Assembly: GCF_913777145.1 (NCBI RefSeq)
Contig: NZ_CAJYPS010000004.1
Coordinates: 61,048 to 125,047, forward strand
Source of the DNA: an uncultured Roseateles sp.
GTDB taxonomy: Bacteria > Pseudomonadota > Gammaproteobacteria > Burkholderiales > Burkholderiaceae_C
Length of the DNA: 64,000 nt
Direction: 5' to 3'
A program made the position numbers and the translations under genes. Positions 1 through 7,934 of the stretch are shown piece after piece. Under the pieces are notes generated by a model. That model did not search any database. It worked only from the letters and a program-made list of their open reading frames with translations, and was not told the DNA's origin. How positions within the stretch are numbered: the stretch's first letter is position 1; each line of letters opens with the position of its first letter.

Positions 1-1586
1 GCGGAGCGGGCGGCGGCCGCCTGGCCGCGCAGACCACGGTGCTGTCCCTGTTGCAGGACCTGCCGGCCACGCCCCCGGCCTGGCCGCCCCATGTCGCGCT
101 GGACCGCCTGTTGCAGGCGCAGAACGCCTGGCTGCTGGCTCACAACCGGCGCGCGGCCGGCCGCGGCGAGGGGCCGGGCCTGAGCACGCTGACCGCGCTG
201 CTGCTGCAGGGCGAGCGCTATGTGCTGTGCCATGTGGGCGACAGCCGAGCCTGGCTGCTGCGTGATGGCCACTGCCAGCTGCTGACGCTGGACCACCGGC
301 TGCCGCGCGCCGACTTTGCCGGCCTGACCCGCGCCGTGGGCCTGGACGATGGGCTGCGCCTGGAGCACCGCCGCGGCGAGCTGCGCCCGGGCGACCGCCT
401 GCTGCTCACCAGCGACGGTGTGCACGAATACCTGGGCCCGCGTGAGCTGGCCCGTGTGCTGGGCGCTGCGGCCGATGCGACGCAGGCGGCCGAGGCCCTG
501 GTGAGCGCGGCCTGCGCGGCCGGCAGTGCGGACGATGCCAGCGCGCTGGTGATCGCCGTGGGCGGCCTTCGGCCGCTCGGCCCGGTGCCGCAACCGGCGT
601 CGGCGGCCGGGCTGCCCGCGCCGCCGCCGCTGGCGCCGGGCGAGCAGCTGGATGGCTACCGCCTCACCGCGTGGTTGGAGGGGGAGGGGCCGCTGCGCAG
701 CGCGCAGGCGCTGGAGCCGCTCCACGAACGGCCGGTGCTGCTCAAGCTGCCCGAGCCGGCGGCGCGCGAGCGCCTGGCCCATGAGCTGTGGCTGGTCGGG
801 CATCTGGCCGAGTCCGCGCGCAAGCGCCGTGGCGCGGGTCGCCGCTATGACGCGGCGCTGCTGCGCGTGCTGCCGCCGCGCGCGCCCAGTGCCTGCTATG
901 GCGTGTTCGAGTGGCCGGGCGGCGAGTCGCTGGAACAGCGGCTGACCCGCGGACCGCTGCCGGCCGCCGAGGTGCAGGCGCTGGCACTGGCGGTCAGCGG
1001 CGTGCTGAGCCTGCTGCATGCGGCCGGCGGCGTGCTGCGCGACCTGCGCCCCGCCGCGCTGTGGCGGGACGAGCAGGGCGGCTGGCGGCTGGTGGACCTG
1101 GGCCTGGCACTGTCGCCCCGCGCACCGGCGGCGCTGCGCGGCCTGGCGGTGGTGCCGGCGTTTGCCGGCCCCCGCGCCTGGCGCGACCCGGCCCGCCCGC
1201 CCGACATGGCGGCCGACCTGTTCGCGCTGGGCGCGCTGCTCTACCTGGCGCTGACCGGGCGCCCGCCCTATGACGAGGCGTCGGCCGCGGGCCGCGGCCG
1301 CCCGCTGCGCGAGCCGCCGCCGCTGGCCCGGCTGGCGCCGCAGACGCCCGCGGCGCTGGCCCGCACCGTGGAGCGCCTGGTCACGCGCGGCCGCCGCGAG
1401 CGGTTCGAGTCGGCCGACGAACTGCGGCTGGCGCTGGAGCGCGGCGCGGCCGACGATGAGGCCCGGCCCCGCGGTCTGGCGCGGCTGGGAGCCGAGCGGC
1501 TGCGGCCCTGGCAGTGGGGGCTGGCGTTGTCGCTGCTGGCCAACCTGCTGCTGCTGGCCTGGCTGCTGGGGCCGCCGGCGCGCTGA
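1..1586 (+). CDS. Bifunctional PP2C-type phosphatase / protein kinase fusion (5' truncated)
   Basis: The reading frame is open to the left edge, so the N-terminus is missing; the first in-window start is a GTG at 39. Counting from there, a PP2C-like phosphatase domain covers about residues 1-180, with GDSRAWLLRDG near 67, then LLTSDGV and DDAS metal-site motifs. A kinase-like domain follows at about 205-470: lysine in VLLKLP near 236, RDLRPAALW near 335 in place of HRDLKPxN, and DLG near 353 in place of DFG. A single membrane helix (about 490-510) ends the protein. The catalytic Asp residues are kept but the Asn and the His are not, so kinase activity is uncertain. In related bacteria such fusions often sit beside nitrate assimilation genes; a NasT-like gene lies 3 kb away here, but no nitrate genes are visible. 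Confidence 0.85.
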   Translation, partial: GAGGGRLAAQTTVLSLLQDLPATPPAWPPHVALDRLLQAQNAWLLAHNRRAAGRGEGPGLSTLTALLLQGERYVLCHVGDSRAWLLRDGHCQLLTLDHRLPRADFAGLTRAVGLDDGLRLEHRRGELRPGDRLLLTSDGVHEYLGPRELARVLGAAADATQAAEALVSAACAAGSADDASALVIAVGGLRPLGPVPQPASAAGLPAPPPLAPGEQLDGYRLTAWLEGEGPLRSAQALEPLHERPVLLKLPEPAARERLAHELWLVGHLAESARKRRGAGRRYDAALLRVLPPRAPSACYGVFEWPGGESLEQRLTRGPLPAAEVQALALAVSGVLSLLHAAGGVLRDLRPAALWRDEQGGWRLVDLGLALSPRAPAALRGLAVVPAFAGPRAWRDPARPPDMAADLFALGALLYLALTGRPPYDEASAAGRGRPLREPPPLARLAPQTPAALARTVERLVTRGRRERFESADELRLALERGAADDEARPRGLARLGAERLRPWQWGLALSLLANLLLLAWLLGPPAR

Positions 1587-1594
1587 CACCGTCT

Positions 1595-1642
1595 GTGTCG
1601 GCGCCGACACGATCTGCCCAAGCCGGCGATACACGGCTTGGT
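1595..1642. promoter_or_regulatory. Two perfect inverted repeats before the dioxygenase gene
   Basis: A 16-bp perfect palindrome, GTGTCGGCGCCGACAC, lies at 1595-1610. An 8-bp inverted repeat (CCAAGCCG and CGGCTTGG with an 8-nt loop) follows at 1618-1641. They fill most of the short gap between the kinase stop and the dioxygenase start. They could be an operator plus a hairpin, or a terminator without a U tract; no trans factor can be named. Confidence 0.4.
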
Positions 1643-1678
1643 TGCAATGGCGCCCATTCCCTCAGCCCGGAGCCCGCC

Positions 1679-2572
1679 ATGCCCCATCCCGACGCCCACG
1701 ACCACGGCCTGCCCCAAGATCTGCAGCGCCTGCAGCAGCAGTTCCAGCAGCGCCGCCGGCTGTTGCGCCAGCTGCTGGGCGGTGGCGCCGGCACGCTGGT
1801 GGGCGGTGGCCTGTTGCTGAGCGGTTGCGGCGGGGGCGGCTCGGCCGATGCGTCCACCGGCAGCACCTCGTCCGGCTCCAGCTCCAGTGGTAATTCCAGC
1901 AGCAGTTCGGGCAGCACCGCCAGCTGCACGCTGATCCCCGAGGAGACCGCCGGCCCCTACCCGGGTGACGGCTCCAACAGCGGCGGCAGCGGCGGCATCG
2001 CCAATGCGCTGGCGCTCAGCGGCATCGTGCGCAGCGACATCCGCGCCAGCATCGCAGGCGCCAGCGGCGTGGCCACCGGCGTGCCGCTGCAGGTGGTGCT
2101 GGAGCTGGTGAACACCAACGGCGCCTGCGCCGACCTGGCCGGCTATGCGATCTACCTGTGGCACTGCGATGCGCAGGGCCGCTACTCCATGTACTCCAGC
2201 GGCGTGACCGCCGAGAACTACCTGCGCGGCGTGCAGGTCACCGGCAGCGACGGCACGGCCAGCTTCACCACCATCTACCCCGGCTGCTACGCTGGCCGCA
2301 TGCCGCACATCCATTTCGAGGTGTATCGCAGCGCGAGCACCGCCACCAGCTGGAGCAACAAGCTGCGCACCTCGCAGCTGGCCTTCCCCACCGACATCAG
2401 CAGCGCGGTCTACGCGAGCAGCGGCTACGGCAACAGTGCGGCCAACGCGGCGGCCATCAGCTTTGCGAGCGACAACGTGTTCAGCGATGGCGTCGGCACG
2501 CAGCTGGCCACGCTGAGCGGCTCGGTCAGCGCGGGCTATGTGGCCCGGCTGCAGGTCGGCATCTCGGTCTGA
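1679..2572 (+). CDS. Intradiol ring-cleavage dioxygenase-like lipoprotein
   Basis: 297 aa. The start at 1679 has GGAG eight to ten bases upstream; an upstream in-frame start would run through the inverted repeats. The N-terminus has a twin-arginine-like RRRLLRQLLGG followed by a hydrophobic stretch and a lipobox (LLLSGC), then a Gly/Ser-rich linker of about 40 residues. The mature domain has the intradiol dioxygenase pattern: EETAGPYP, the first iron Tyr in CDAQGRYSMY, and the second Tyr plus two His ligands in CYAGRMPHIHFEVY. The family cleaves catechol-type rings with non-haem Fe(III). An exported, probably lipid-anchored member suggests extracytoplasmic aromatic or lignin-like substrates, but the substrate is unknown. 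The gene ends 2 bp before the response regulator gene, so the three genes are probably co-transcribed. Confidence 0.85.
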   Translation: MPHPDAHDHGLPQDLQRLQQQFQQRRRLLRQLLGGGAGTLVGGGLLLSGCGGGGSADASTGSTSSGSSSSGNSSSSSGSTASCTLIPEETAGPYPGDGSNSGGSGGIANALALSGIVRSDIRASIAGASGVATGVPLQVVLELVNTNGACADLAGYAIYLWHCDAQGRYSMYSSGVTAENYLRGVQVTGSDGTASFTTIYPGCYAGRMPHIHFEVYRSASTATSWSNKLRTSQLAFPTDISSAVYASSGYGNSAANAAAISFASDNVFSDGVGTQLATLSGSVSAGYVARLQVGISV

Positions 2573-2574
2573 GC

Positions 2575-3279
2575 ATGGGCATGCACTGTCTGGTGGTGGA
2601 CGACGATGCGGAGATACGCAGCAGCCTGGTCAGCTATCTGCAGGGCTTTGGCTGGCGGGTCAGCACCGCCGCCGACGGCCAGGCCATGCGCCGCCAGCTG
2701 GCCGCGGCCCGCTTCGACGCGCTGGTGCTGGACCTGATGCTGCCGGGCGAGGATGGCCTGGCGCTGCTGCGCTGGCTGCAGACCCAGGCGGAGGCGCCGC
2801 CGGTGCTGATGCTGACCGCACGCGGCGACACCACCAGCCGCATCGTGGGCCTGGAGCTGGGCGCCGACGACTACCTGCCCAAGCCCTTCGAGCCGCGCGA
2901 GCTGGTCGCGCGGCTGCAGGCGCTGGTGCGGCGCGCCACCAAGGGCAGTGCGGATGACGCCCGCCTGCTGCGCTTCGGCCGCTGGCGGCTGGACCGGCTG
3001 GCGCGCCAGCTGATTTCGGAGGACGAGGTCGGCATCGCGTTGTCGGCCGCCGAGTACCGCCTGCTCGCGGCCTTTGTGCAGCGGCCGGGCCGGGTGCTCA
3101 GCCGCGAGCAGCTGATCGAGCTGACCCGGGCGCCCGGCGTGGAGGTCAATGATCGCAGCATCGACCTGGCGGTGTCGCGGCTGCGTGCCAAGCTGGGCGA
3201 CACCGCACGCGAGCCCAGCCTGATACGCACGCTGCGCGGCGAGGGCTATCTGTTCGATGCCGAGGTGAGCCCGTGCTGA
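2575..3279 (+). CDS. OmpR-family response regulator
   Basis: 234 aa. The receiver domain has the acidic pair DDD at 9-11, phospho-acceptor Asp53 in VLDLMLPGEDG and Lys103 in YLPKPFEP. A winged-helix DNA-binding domain follows, ending RTLRGEGYLF. Two in-frame ATGs lie 6 bp apart (2575 and 2581); the first is used here. The gene overlaps the downstream kinase gene by 7 bp, so the two form a standard two-component pair. The target is unknown; the dioxygenase gene immediately upstream is the obvious candidate. Confidence 0.93.
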   Translation: MGMHCLVVDDDAEIRSSLVSYLQGFGWRVSTAADGQAMRRQLAAARFDALVLDLMLPGEDGLALLRWLQTQAEAPPVLMLTARGDTTSRIVGLELGADDYLPKPFEPRELVARLQALVRRATKGSADDARLLRFGRWRLDRLARQLISEDEVGIALSAAEYRLLAAFVQRPGRVLSREQLIELTRAPGVEVNDRSIDLAVSRLRAKLGDTAREPSLIRTLRGEGYLFDAEVSPC

Positions 3280-4442
3280 AGCGCCTGGACTGGCGCCGCT
3301 GGGACCGCCTGGGCCTGCGGCTCTTCGTGCTGATGTGGCTGGCCCTGGTGCTCAGCCATGGCGTGGCCTGGAGCCTGGTGATGCTGGTTGGCCTGCCCGG
3401 CCACGGGGCGGACCGGCCGCCGCCCCGGCTGGCCCAGCCCCATGCCGAGGGCCCGCCGGCGCGGCTCGGTCGCGTGCCAGCGGACGAGGGTGCCGCCCCC
3501 GGGGCGGGCGGCCCGCCGCCGGCGTCTATGGCCCATTCGGTGCCGCATGTAGTGCCCACTTTTCCGTCACTGCCGCCCTCGCTGCCCTGGCAGGCGGGGC
3601 TGCTGGACTACGGCGTGCGCCTGCTGGTGATCGCGCTGGCCGCCTGGTGGGGCTCGCGCTGGCTGGCGCGGCCGGTGCGCCGGCTGGTGGACAGCGCCCG
3701 CCGGCTCACGCCAGCGCTGGCCCAGGGCCGCCCGGCGCCGCTGCTGGACGAGCAGCAGGGCACGCGCGAGGTGCGCGAGGCCGCCGAGGTGTTCAACCGC
3801 ATGGCGGCCGAGCTCAGCGGTCAGTTCGAGGAGCGCGGGCTGATGATGGCCGCGATCTCGCATGACCTGCGCACGCCGCTGACCCGCCTGCGGCTGCGGC
3901 TGGAGACCGGCGAGGTGGAGTCTGGCGTGCGCGAGCGCTGCATAGACGACATCCGTGAGATGAACCGCCTGGTGGAGAGCGTGGTGGAGGTGTTCCGGCC
4001 CGAACGCGCGGTGGCGCTGCAGCGGGTGGACCTGGGCGCGCTGGCCCAGTCGGCGGTGGACGACCTGGCCGAGAGCGGCGCGGCGCTGAGCTTCGAGGGC
4101 GAACCGCGGGTCGTGAACGCCGATCCGCAGGCGCTGCGACGCGTGCTGGACAACCTGCTGGTGAATGCCCAGCGCTATGCGGGTGGAGCGCGGGTGCGCG
4201 TGCAGCCCTGGGCGGACGGGACCGTGCTGTGGGTGGATGACGACGGCCCCGGCATCCCCGAGGCCGAGCTGGCCCGCGTGTGCCAACCCTTCCGTCGCGT
4301 GGAGGGTTCGCGCAACCGCGCGACCGGCGGCACCGGCCTGGGGCTCTACATCGCCAGCGAGCTGGCGCGTCGCCAGGGCATCGCGCTCACGCTGGCCAAC
4401 CGGCCGGAGGGCGGGCTGCGGGCGCAGCTGCTGTTTGGCTGA
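3273..4442 (+). CDS. EnvZ-like sensor histidine kinase
   Basis: 389 aa with a GTG start inside the regulator gene and a GAGGTGA ribosome site just before it. There is a membrane helix at about 15-40, a Pro-rich periplasmic segment of about 65 residues, a second helix at about 110-130 and a HAMP-like linker. The phospho-acceptor is His197 in AAISHDLRTPLTRL. The ATPase has an N box (DNLLVNAQRYA), G1 (DDGPGIPE) and G2 (GGTGLGLYIA), so it looks fully active. It partners the OmpR-type regulator with which it overlaps. The short periplasmic loop gives no clue to the signal. Confidence 0.93.
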   Translation: MLKRLDWRRWDRLGLRLFVLMWLALVLSHGVAWSLVMLVGLPGHGADRPPPRLAQPHAEGPPARLGRVPADEGAAPGAGGPPPASMAHSVPHVVPTFPSLPPSLPWQAGLLDYGVRLLVIALAAWWGSRWLARPVRRLVDSARRLTPALAQGRPAPLLDEQQGTREVREAAEVFNRMAAELSGQFEERGLMMAAISHDLRTPLTRLRLRLETGEVESGVRERCIDDIREMNRLVESVVEVFRPERAVALQRVDLGALAQSAVDDLAESGAALSFEGEPRVVNADPQALRRVLDNLLVNAQRYAGGARVRVQPWADGTVLWVDDDGPGIPEAELARVCQPFRRVEGSRNRATGGTGLGLYIASELARRQGIALTLANRPEGGLRAQLLFG

Positions 4443-4453
4443 AGCCCCACGGT

Positions 4454-4481
4454 CCCGAGCCGCCGCGTGGGCGGGCTCGGG
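4454..4481. terminator. GC-rich hairpin between convergent genes
   Basis: CCCGAGCC (4454-4461) pairs perfectly with GGCTCGGG (4474-4481) across a 12-nt loop, 12 bp after the kinase stop codon. Only a short TTT follows, so it is at best a weak intrinsic terminator for the two-component operon. The rest of the gap to 4663 shows nothing recognisable. Confidence 0.4.
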
Positions 4482-4663
4482 GGAGTTTGGACGCCGTTGT
4501 CCAGACGCGCGCCGGTGTGGGCCGGTGCGTGCGAGGACCACGCCGTTGCGGCCCTCCAGCACAAATCAGCAGAAAGCGTGCCAGGGTTTTTACGGGTTTT
4601 GACGCGCCATCTGCACAGGCTTGAGGCGTGGTGTGCGCCGCGCTGGTGCGTCGGGCCCGTGCG

Positions 4664-5278
4664 TCAGGGCTTGAGCAGGCTTTGCGCCTCGATGAGGCGC
4701 TGGGCCATGCTGCCCAGCGTGAGGCCGCCGTCCATGGCCAGGCGGCGCAGGCGCTGGTAGGCCGCGTCCTCGTCCAGCCCGTGCTCGCGCATCAGGATGC
4801 CCTTGGCGCGCTCCACATCCTTGCGCTCGGCCAGCTGGTGGCGGGCGCGTTGCAGCTCCTGGCGCAGGCCCTGGTCGTGCTCGAAGCGCACCAGCGTCAG
4901 CTCCAGCAGCGCGCCCAGTTTCTGCGGCTGCAGCGGCAGCACGCCCAGCAGCGCGATGTCGGCCTTGAGCGCGGCGCGCATGGTGTCGCCGTCGGCATCC
5001 TCGGCCAGCAGCAGCACCGGCCGGCGCTGCGCCTGCTGGGTCGCGGCGACCGCGCCCAGCAGCGCCGGGGAGGGTGCGGCGCTGTCGATGATGAGGAGTT
5101 CGGGCGCCTGGCGGGTTAGCGCGGCACCCAGCTCGTCGGCGCTGTCCAGCACCTCGACCAGCTGGCAGCGCAGCCGTATCAGCTCCATGCGTATCAGCGG
5201 GCTGCGGCGCTGGCCATCGTCCAGCAGCAGCACCCGCAGCCCGGCAAGCTGGGACCAGGAAGAAAAAGACGGGGTCAT
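4664..5278 (-). CDS. nasT: NasT-like ANTAR-domain response regulator
   Basis: 204 aa from the ATG at 5278; an in-frame start at 5296 is also possible. The N-terminal half is receiver-like: acidic pair in LLLDDG and a possible phospho-Asp in LLIIDSAAP, but the usual Lys motif is replaced by VLPLQPQKL. The C-terminal ANTAR domain is clear: ERAKGILMREHGLDEDAAYQ followed by LRRLAMDGG. ANTAR proteins of the NasT group bind paired RNA hairpins and prevent transcription termination, typically in nitrate assimilation operons with a NasS sensor. No NasS or nitrate gene is in view. An intrinsic terminator overlaps this start codon. The symbol rests on domain resemblance only. Confidence 0.85.
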   Translation of the reverse strand: MTPSFSSWSQLAGLRVLLLDDGQRRSPLIRMELIRLRCQLVEVLDSADELGAALTRQAPELLIIDSAAPSPALLGAVAATQQAQRRPVLLLAEDADGDTMRAALKADIALLGVLPLQPQKLGALLELTLVRFEHDQGLRQELQRARHQLAERKDVERAKGILMREHGLDEDAAYQRLRRLAMDGGLTLGSMAQRLIEAQSLLKP

Positions 5279-5290
5279 GTCTGACCCCGT
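5261..5290 (-). terminator. Intrinsic terminator overlapping the ANTAR gene start
   Basis: Read on the minus strand, ACGGGGTCA and TGACCCCGT form a perfect 9-bp stem with a GACA loop, followed by C, five T, C, T. The hairpin starts 36 bp after the cytochrome c stop codon, so it can end that transcript. The ATG of the ANTAR gene (5276-5278) lies in the loop and 3' stem. It is a good rho-independent terminator by shape. Confidence 0.75.
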
Positions 5291-5326
5291 TTGCAAGACG
5301 CGTGCCTTGCGGCCCGCCGCCGCCGT

Positions 5327-5866
5327 TCAGCGCGCGGTTGGCGGCTGGTAGGCCGGCACCGCGTTGCGCAGCGGCGGCAGGCTTTGCAGGTAGGCGAACA
5401 TCGCCCGCAGGTCTTCGTCGCTCATCTGGCCATAGGCCTGCCAGGGCATGGGCGGCGCGATGGGGCGGCCGGCGCCGCGGTGCTGGCCGGTGCGCAGCGC
5501 GCCGATGAACTGCTCCACGCTCCAGCGGCCCAGGCCGGTGTCCGGGTCGGGCGTCAGGTTGATCGCGTAGCTGATGCCCCAGGGGCCCCAGAAGGCGGTG
5601 TTGCTGCCGGCCCCGCCCCAGATCCAGGGGCCCTGTGGCGCCGGGGCGGGCGGCAGGGCCAGACCCTCGGGGTGGCCGGAGAGGCCGCGGGCCAGGTCGG
5701 GCTCGGGGCCCTTGGGGCCGGGCTTGAGCGGCGTGTGGCAGTCGGCACAGCCGGTCAGCGCCACCAGGTAGCGGCCGCGGGCGATGTCGCCGGCACGTTC
5801 GGCCTGGGCGTGCGACAGCAGCAGGGAGAACAGGCACAGCGCGGCGGCGCGTGAGCGAGGGGTCAT
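5327..5866 (-). CDS. Exported monohaem cytochrome c
   Basis: 179 aa from the ATG at 5866. A longer in-frame start at 5938 would place the dctM terminator inside the gene, so the shorter form is chosen. A signal peptide ends near SHAQA. One haem-binding site is seen (CADCH) and a probable axial Met lies in PPMPWQAYG, giving a class I-like c-type cytochrome with a long insertion containing a WGPWGISYAINLTPD motif. Such proteins carry electrons in the periplasm, often as subunits or partners of dehydrogenases. No dehydrogenase gene is adjacent, so the partner is unknown. Confidence 0.85.
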   Translation of the reverse strand: MTPRSRAAALCLFSLLLSHAQAERAGDIARGRYLVALTGCADCHTPLKPGPKGPEPDLARGLSGHPEGLALPPAPAPQGPWIWGGAGSNTAFWGPWGISYAINLTPDPDTGLGRWSVEQFIGALRTGQHRGAGRPIAPPMPWQAYGQMSDEDLRAMFAYLQSLPPLRNAVPAYQPPTAR

Positions 5867-5888
5867 GGCGGGCTCCGGTCGGCTCATG

Positions 5889-5924
5889 AAAAAGGGCGCC
5901 GGCCCCGTTGAAGGGTCGGCGCCC
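5889..5924 (-). terminator. Rho-independent terminator of the dctPQM operon
   Basis: On the minus strand GGGCGCCG pairs with CGGCGCCC, with three further C:G pairs inside, and is followed directly by five T (5889-5893). It lies 80 bp past the dctM stop codon and before the cytochrome start, so it separates the two transcription units. Confidence 0.85.
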
Positions 5925-6003
5925 GGGCGAGAGCGCAATCTAGAGGCCGCCGCTGCGCCGCGCCAGCGGCAGCGCGGGCAGGCGGCGCTTCAGACTAGGG
6001 GGC

Positions 6004-7284
6004 TCAGCGCATCAGCAGATGGGGCAGCCACAGCGACAGCGCCGGCCAGTAGGTGACGACCATCAGGAAGCCCAACATGGTCAGCAGCCAGGGCATGACC
6101 GCGACCGTCAGTTCGCTGATGCCCATCTTGGTGATGCCCGACGCGACGTACAGATTCAGGCCCACCGGCGGGTGGCACATGCCGACCTCCATGTTCACGA
6201 CGATCAGGATGCCGAAGTGCACCGGGTCTATGCCCAGCTTGATCGCGACCGGGAACAGGATGGGCGCCAGGATCAGGATGATGGAGCTGGGCTCCATCAC
6301 GTTGCCGGCCAGCAGCAGCAGGATGTTGACCACCAGCAGGAAGGCGATGGGGCCGAAGCCCTGGGCGATCATCCAGTCGGCCATGGCCTGCGGGATGTTC
6401 TCGCTGGTCATCAGGAAGCTGAACAGCACCGCGTTCGTGATGATGTAGAGCAGCATCGCGCTCATGCTGGCCGAGTCCAGCAGCACCTTGGGGATCTGCT
6501 TGAAGGACAGGTCCTTGTAGACGAACACCGCAATCACGAAGGCATAGACCGCCGACATCGCCGCCGCCTCGGTGGGCGTGAAGATGCCGCTGTAGATGCC
6601 GCCGATGACGACCACGATGAGGAACAGGCCCCAGACGCTGTCACGGAAGGCGTTCCAGCGCTCCTTCAGCGTCGCCTTGGGCAGGCGCGGATAGTTGTTC
6701 TTGCGCGCGATGTTCCAGGTCGTGAAGCCCAGCAGGAAGGCCAGCACCAGGCCCGGCACGATGCCGGCGATGAACATGGAGCCCACCGACACATTGGTGG
6801 ACACCGAGTACATCACCATCGCGATGGACGGCGGGATCAGGATGCCCAGCGAGCCCGAGGTGGTGATGATGCCGGCGCCGAACTTGTTCGGGAAACCCTG
6901 CTTCACCATGGCCGGCAGGATCACCGAGCCAATGGCCACCACGGTGGCCGGCGAGGAGCCCGACACCGCGGCGAACAGCGCGCAGGCCATCACGCCCGCC
7001 AGGCCCAGGCCGCCGTGCCAGTGGCCCACCATGCTGGACGCGAAGCGGATCATGCGTCGCGCCACGCCGCCGTGGGTCAGGAAGTTGCCGGCCAGGATGA
7101 AGAACGGGATCGCCATGATCTCGAACTTCTCGATGCCGGTGAACAGCTTGAGCGCCACCGACTCCACCGGCACCTGTGTCATCGTGAACAGGAAGGTGAG
7201 CACCGTGAGGCCCAGCGAGATGCTGATCGGCATGCCCGTGAGCATGAGCACGATCAGCAGCACAAAAATGATGGCGGAGTTCAT
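6004..7284 (-). CDS. dctM: TRAP C4-dicarboxylate transporter large permease DctM
   Basis: 426 aa, normal DctM length, with about 12 hydrophobic helices throughout. Typical family segments are visible: IPFFILAGNFLTHGG, GSLGILIPPSIAMVMY and GMCHPPVGLNLYVASG. The family is the ion-coupled membrane channel of tripartite ATP-independent periplasmic transporters. The start codon overlaps the dctQ stop (ATGA), so the two are translationally coupled. With DctP, DctQ and the divergent DctSR pair, the likely substrates are C4-dicarboxylates such as malate, succinate or fumarate. Confidence 0.95.
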   Translation of the reverse strand: MNSAIIFVLLIVLMLTGMPISISLGLTVLTFLFTMTQVPVESVALKLFTGIEKFEIMAIPFFILAGNFLTHGGVARRMIRFASSMVGHWHGGLGLAGVMACALFAAVSGSSPATVVAIGSVILPAMVKQGFPNKFGAGIITTSGSLGILIPPSIAMVMYSVSTNVSVGSMFIAGIVPGLVLAFLLGFTTWNIARKNNYPRLPKATLKERWNAFRDSVWGLFLIVVVIGGIYSGIFTPTEAAAMSAVYAFVIAVFVYKDLSFKQIPKVLLDSASMSAMLLYIITNAVLFSFLMTSENIPQAMADWMIAQGFGPIAFLLVVNILLLLAGNVMEPSSIILILAPILFPVAIKLGIDPVHFGILIVVNMEVGMCHPPVGLNLYVASGITKMGISELTVAVMPWLLTMLGFLMVVTYWPALSLWLPHLLMR

Positions 7285-7829
7285 GCCTTCACCTCCTCGA
7301 CACCTTCCACATGGCTGTGGTCGTGGTGCGGCAGTTCACCGGTCTTCAGGAAGCTCACCGCGACTTGCAGGAAGCGGAAGCACATCAGGCTGGAACCCAG
7401 CGGCACGCACAGGTAGACCCACCACATCGGGATCTCCAGGTCGGCCGAGGTCTGGTCGGTGTGCGAGATCTCCCACACGAAGGTGCCGCCCAGGTAGGCC
7501 ACGGTGCCGGTGAACAGCGCACCGGCCAGCAGGCCGAACACCACCAGGCCGCGGTAGGACGGGCCCTTGAGCTTGCGCAGCACCACGTCCACGCCCACAT
7601 GGATGCCGGTGCGCACGCCGTAGGCGGCGCCGAACTTGGCCATCCACACGAACATGAAGATGCACAGCTCCTGCGCCCAGGACAGGTTGAGCTGCACCGT
7701 GTAATCCTGGATGTAGGGAATGCCGGACAGGAAGCGGTGCACCACGGCGACGAAGATCACCAGCGTGGCGCCCGCGATGAGGGTGGCGATCAGCCACTCC
7801 TCCAGGCGGTTCAACAGCTTGTTGAGCAT
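7281..7829 (-). CDS. dctQ: TRAP transporter small permease DctQ
   Basis: 182 aa with four predicted membrane helices and the family pattern WAQELCIFMFVWMAKFGAAY. It forms the small membrane subunit that binds DctM. The ATG at 7829 follows a GGAG ribosome site. It lies 105 bp downstream of dctP, and that gap carries two stable hairpins. A charged, His-rich C-terminal tail ends the protein. Confidence 0.94.
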   Translation of the reverse strand: MLNKLLNRLEEWLIATLIAGATLVIFVAVVHRFLSGIPYIQDYTVQLNLSWAQELCIFMFVWMAKFGAAYGVRTGIHVGVDVVLRKLKGPSYRGLVVFGLLAGALFTGTVAYLGGTFVWEISHTDQTSADLEIPMWWVYLCVPLGSSLMCFRFLQVAVSFLKTGELPHHDHSHVEGVEEVKA

Positions 7830-7841
7830 GAGGTTCTCCGG

Positions 7842-7909
7842 CCGCGCCGGCGTTCAGCGGCGCGGGGATGGATAGAGAAAACCGCGGACGGGGCGCTGCC
7901 CGTGCGCGG
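7842..7909 (-). promoter_or_regulatory. Two intercistronic hairpins between dctP and dctQ
   Basis: The first hairpin after dctP (7882-7909) pairs CCGCG with CGCGG and, inside, ACGGG with CCCGT; on the minus strand it is followed by TTTTCTCT, so it resembles a leaky terminator. The second (7842-7865) pairs CCGCGCC with GGCGCGG. Such structures in binding-protein operons protect or partly terminate mRNA, giving more binding protein than permease. That role is inferred here. Confidence 0.65.
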
Positions 7910-7934
7910 ACTGGCCCGGGCGGGGCCTGGGGGC

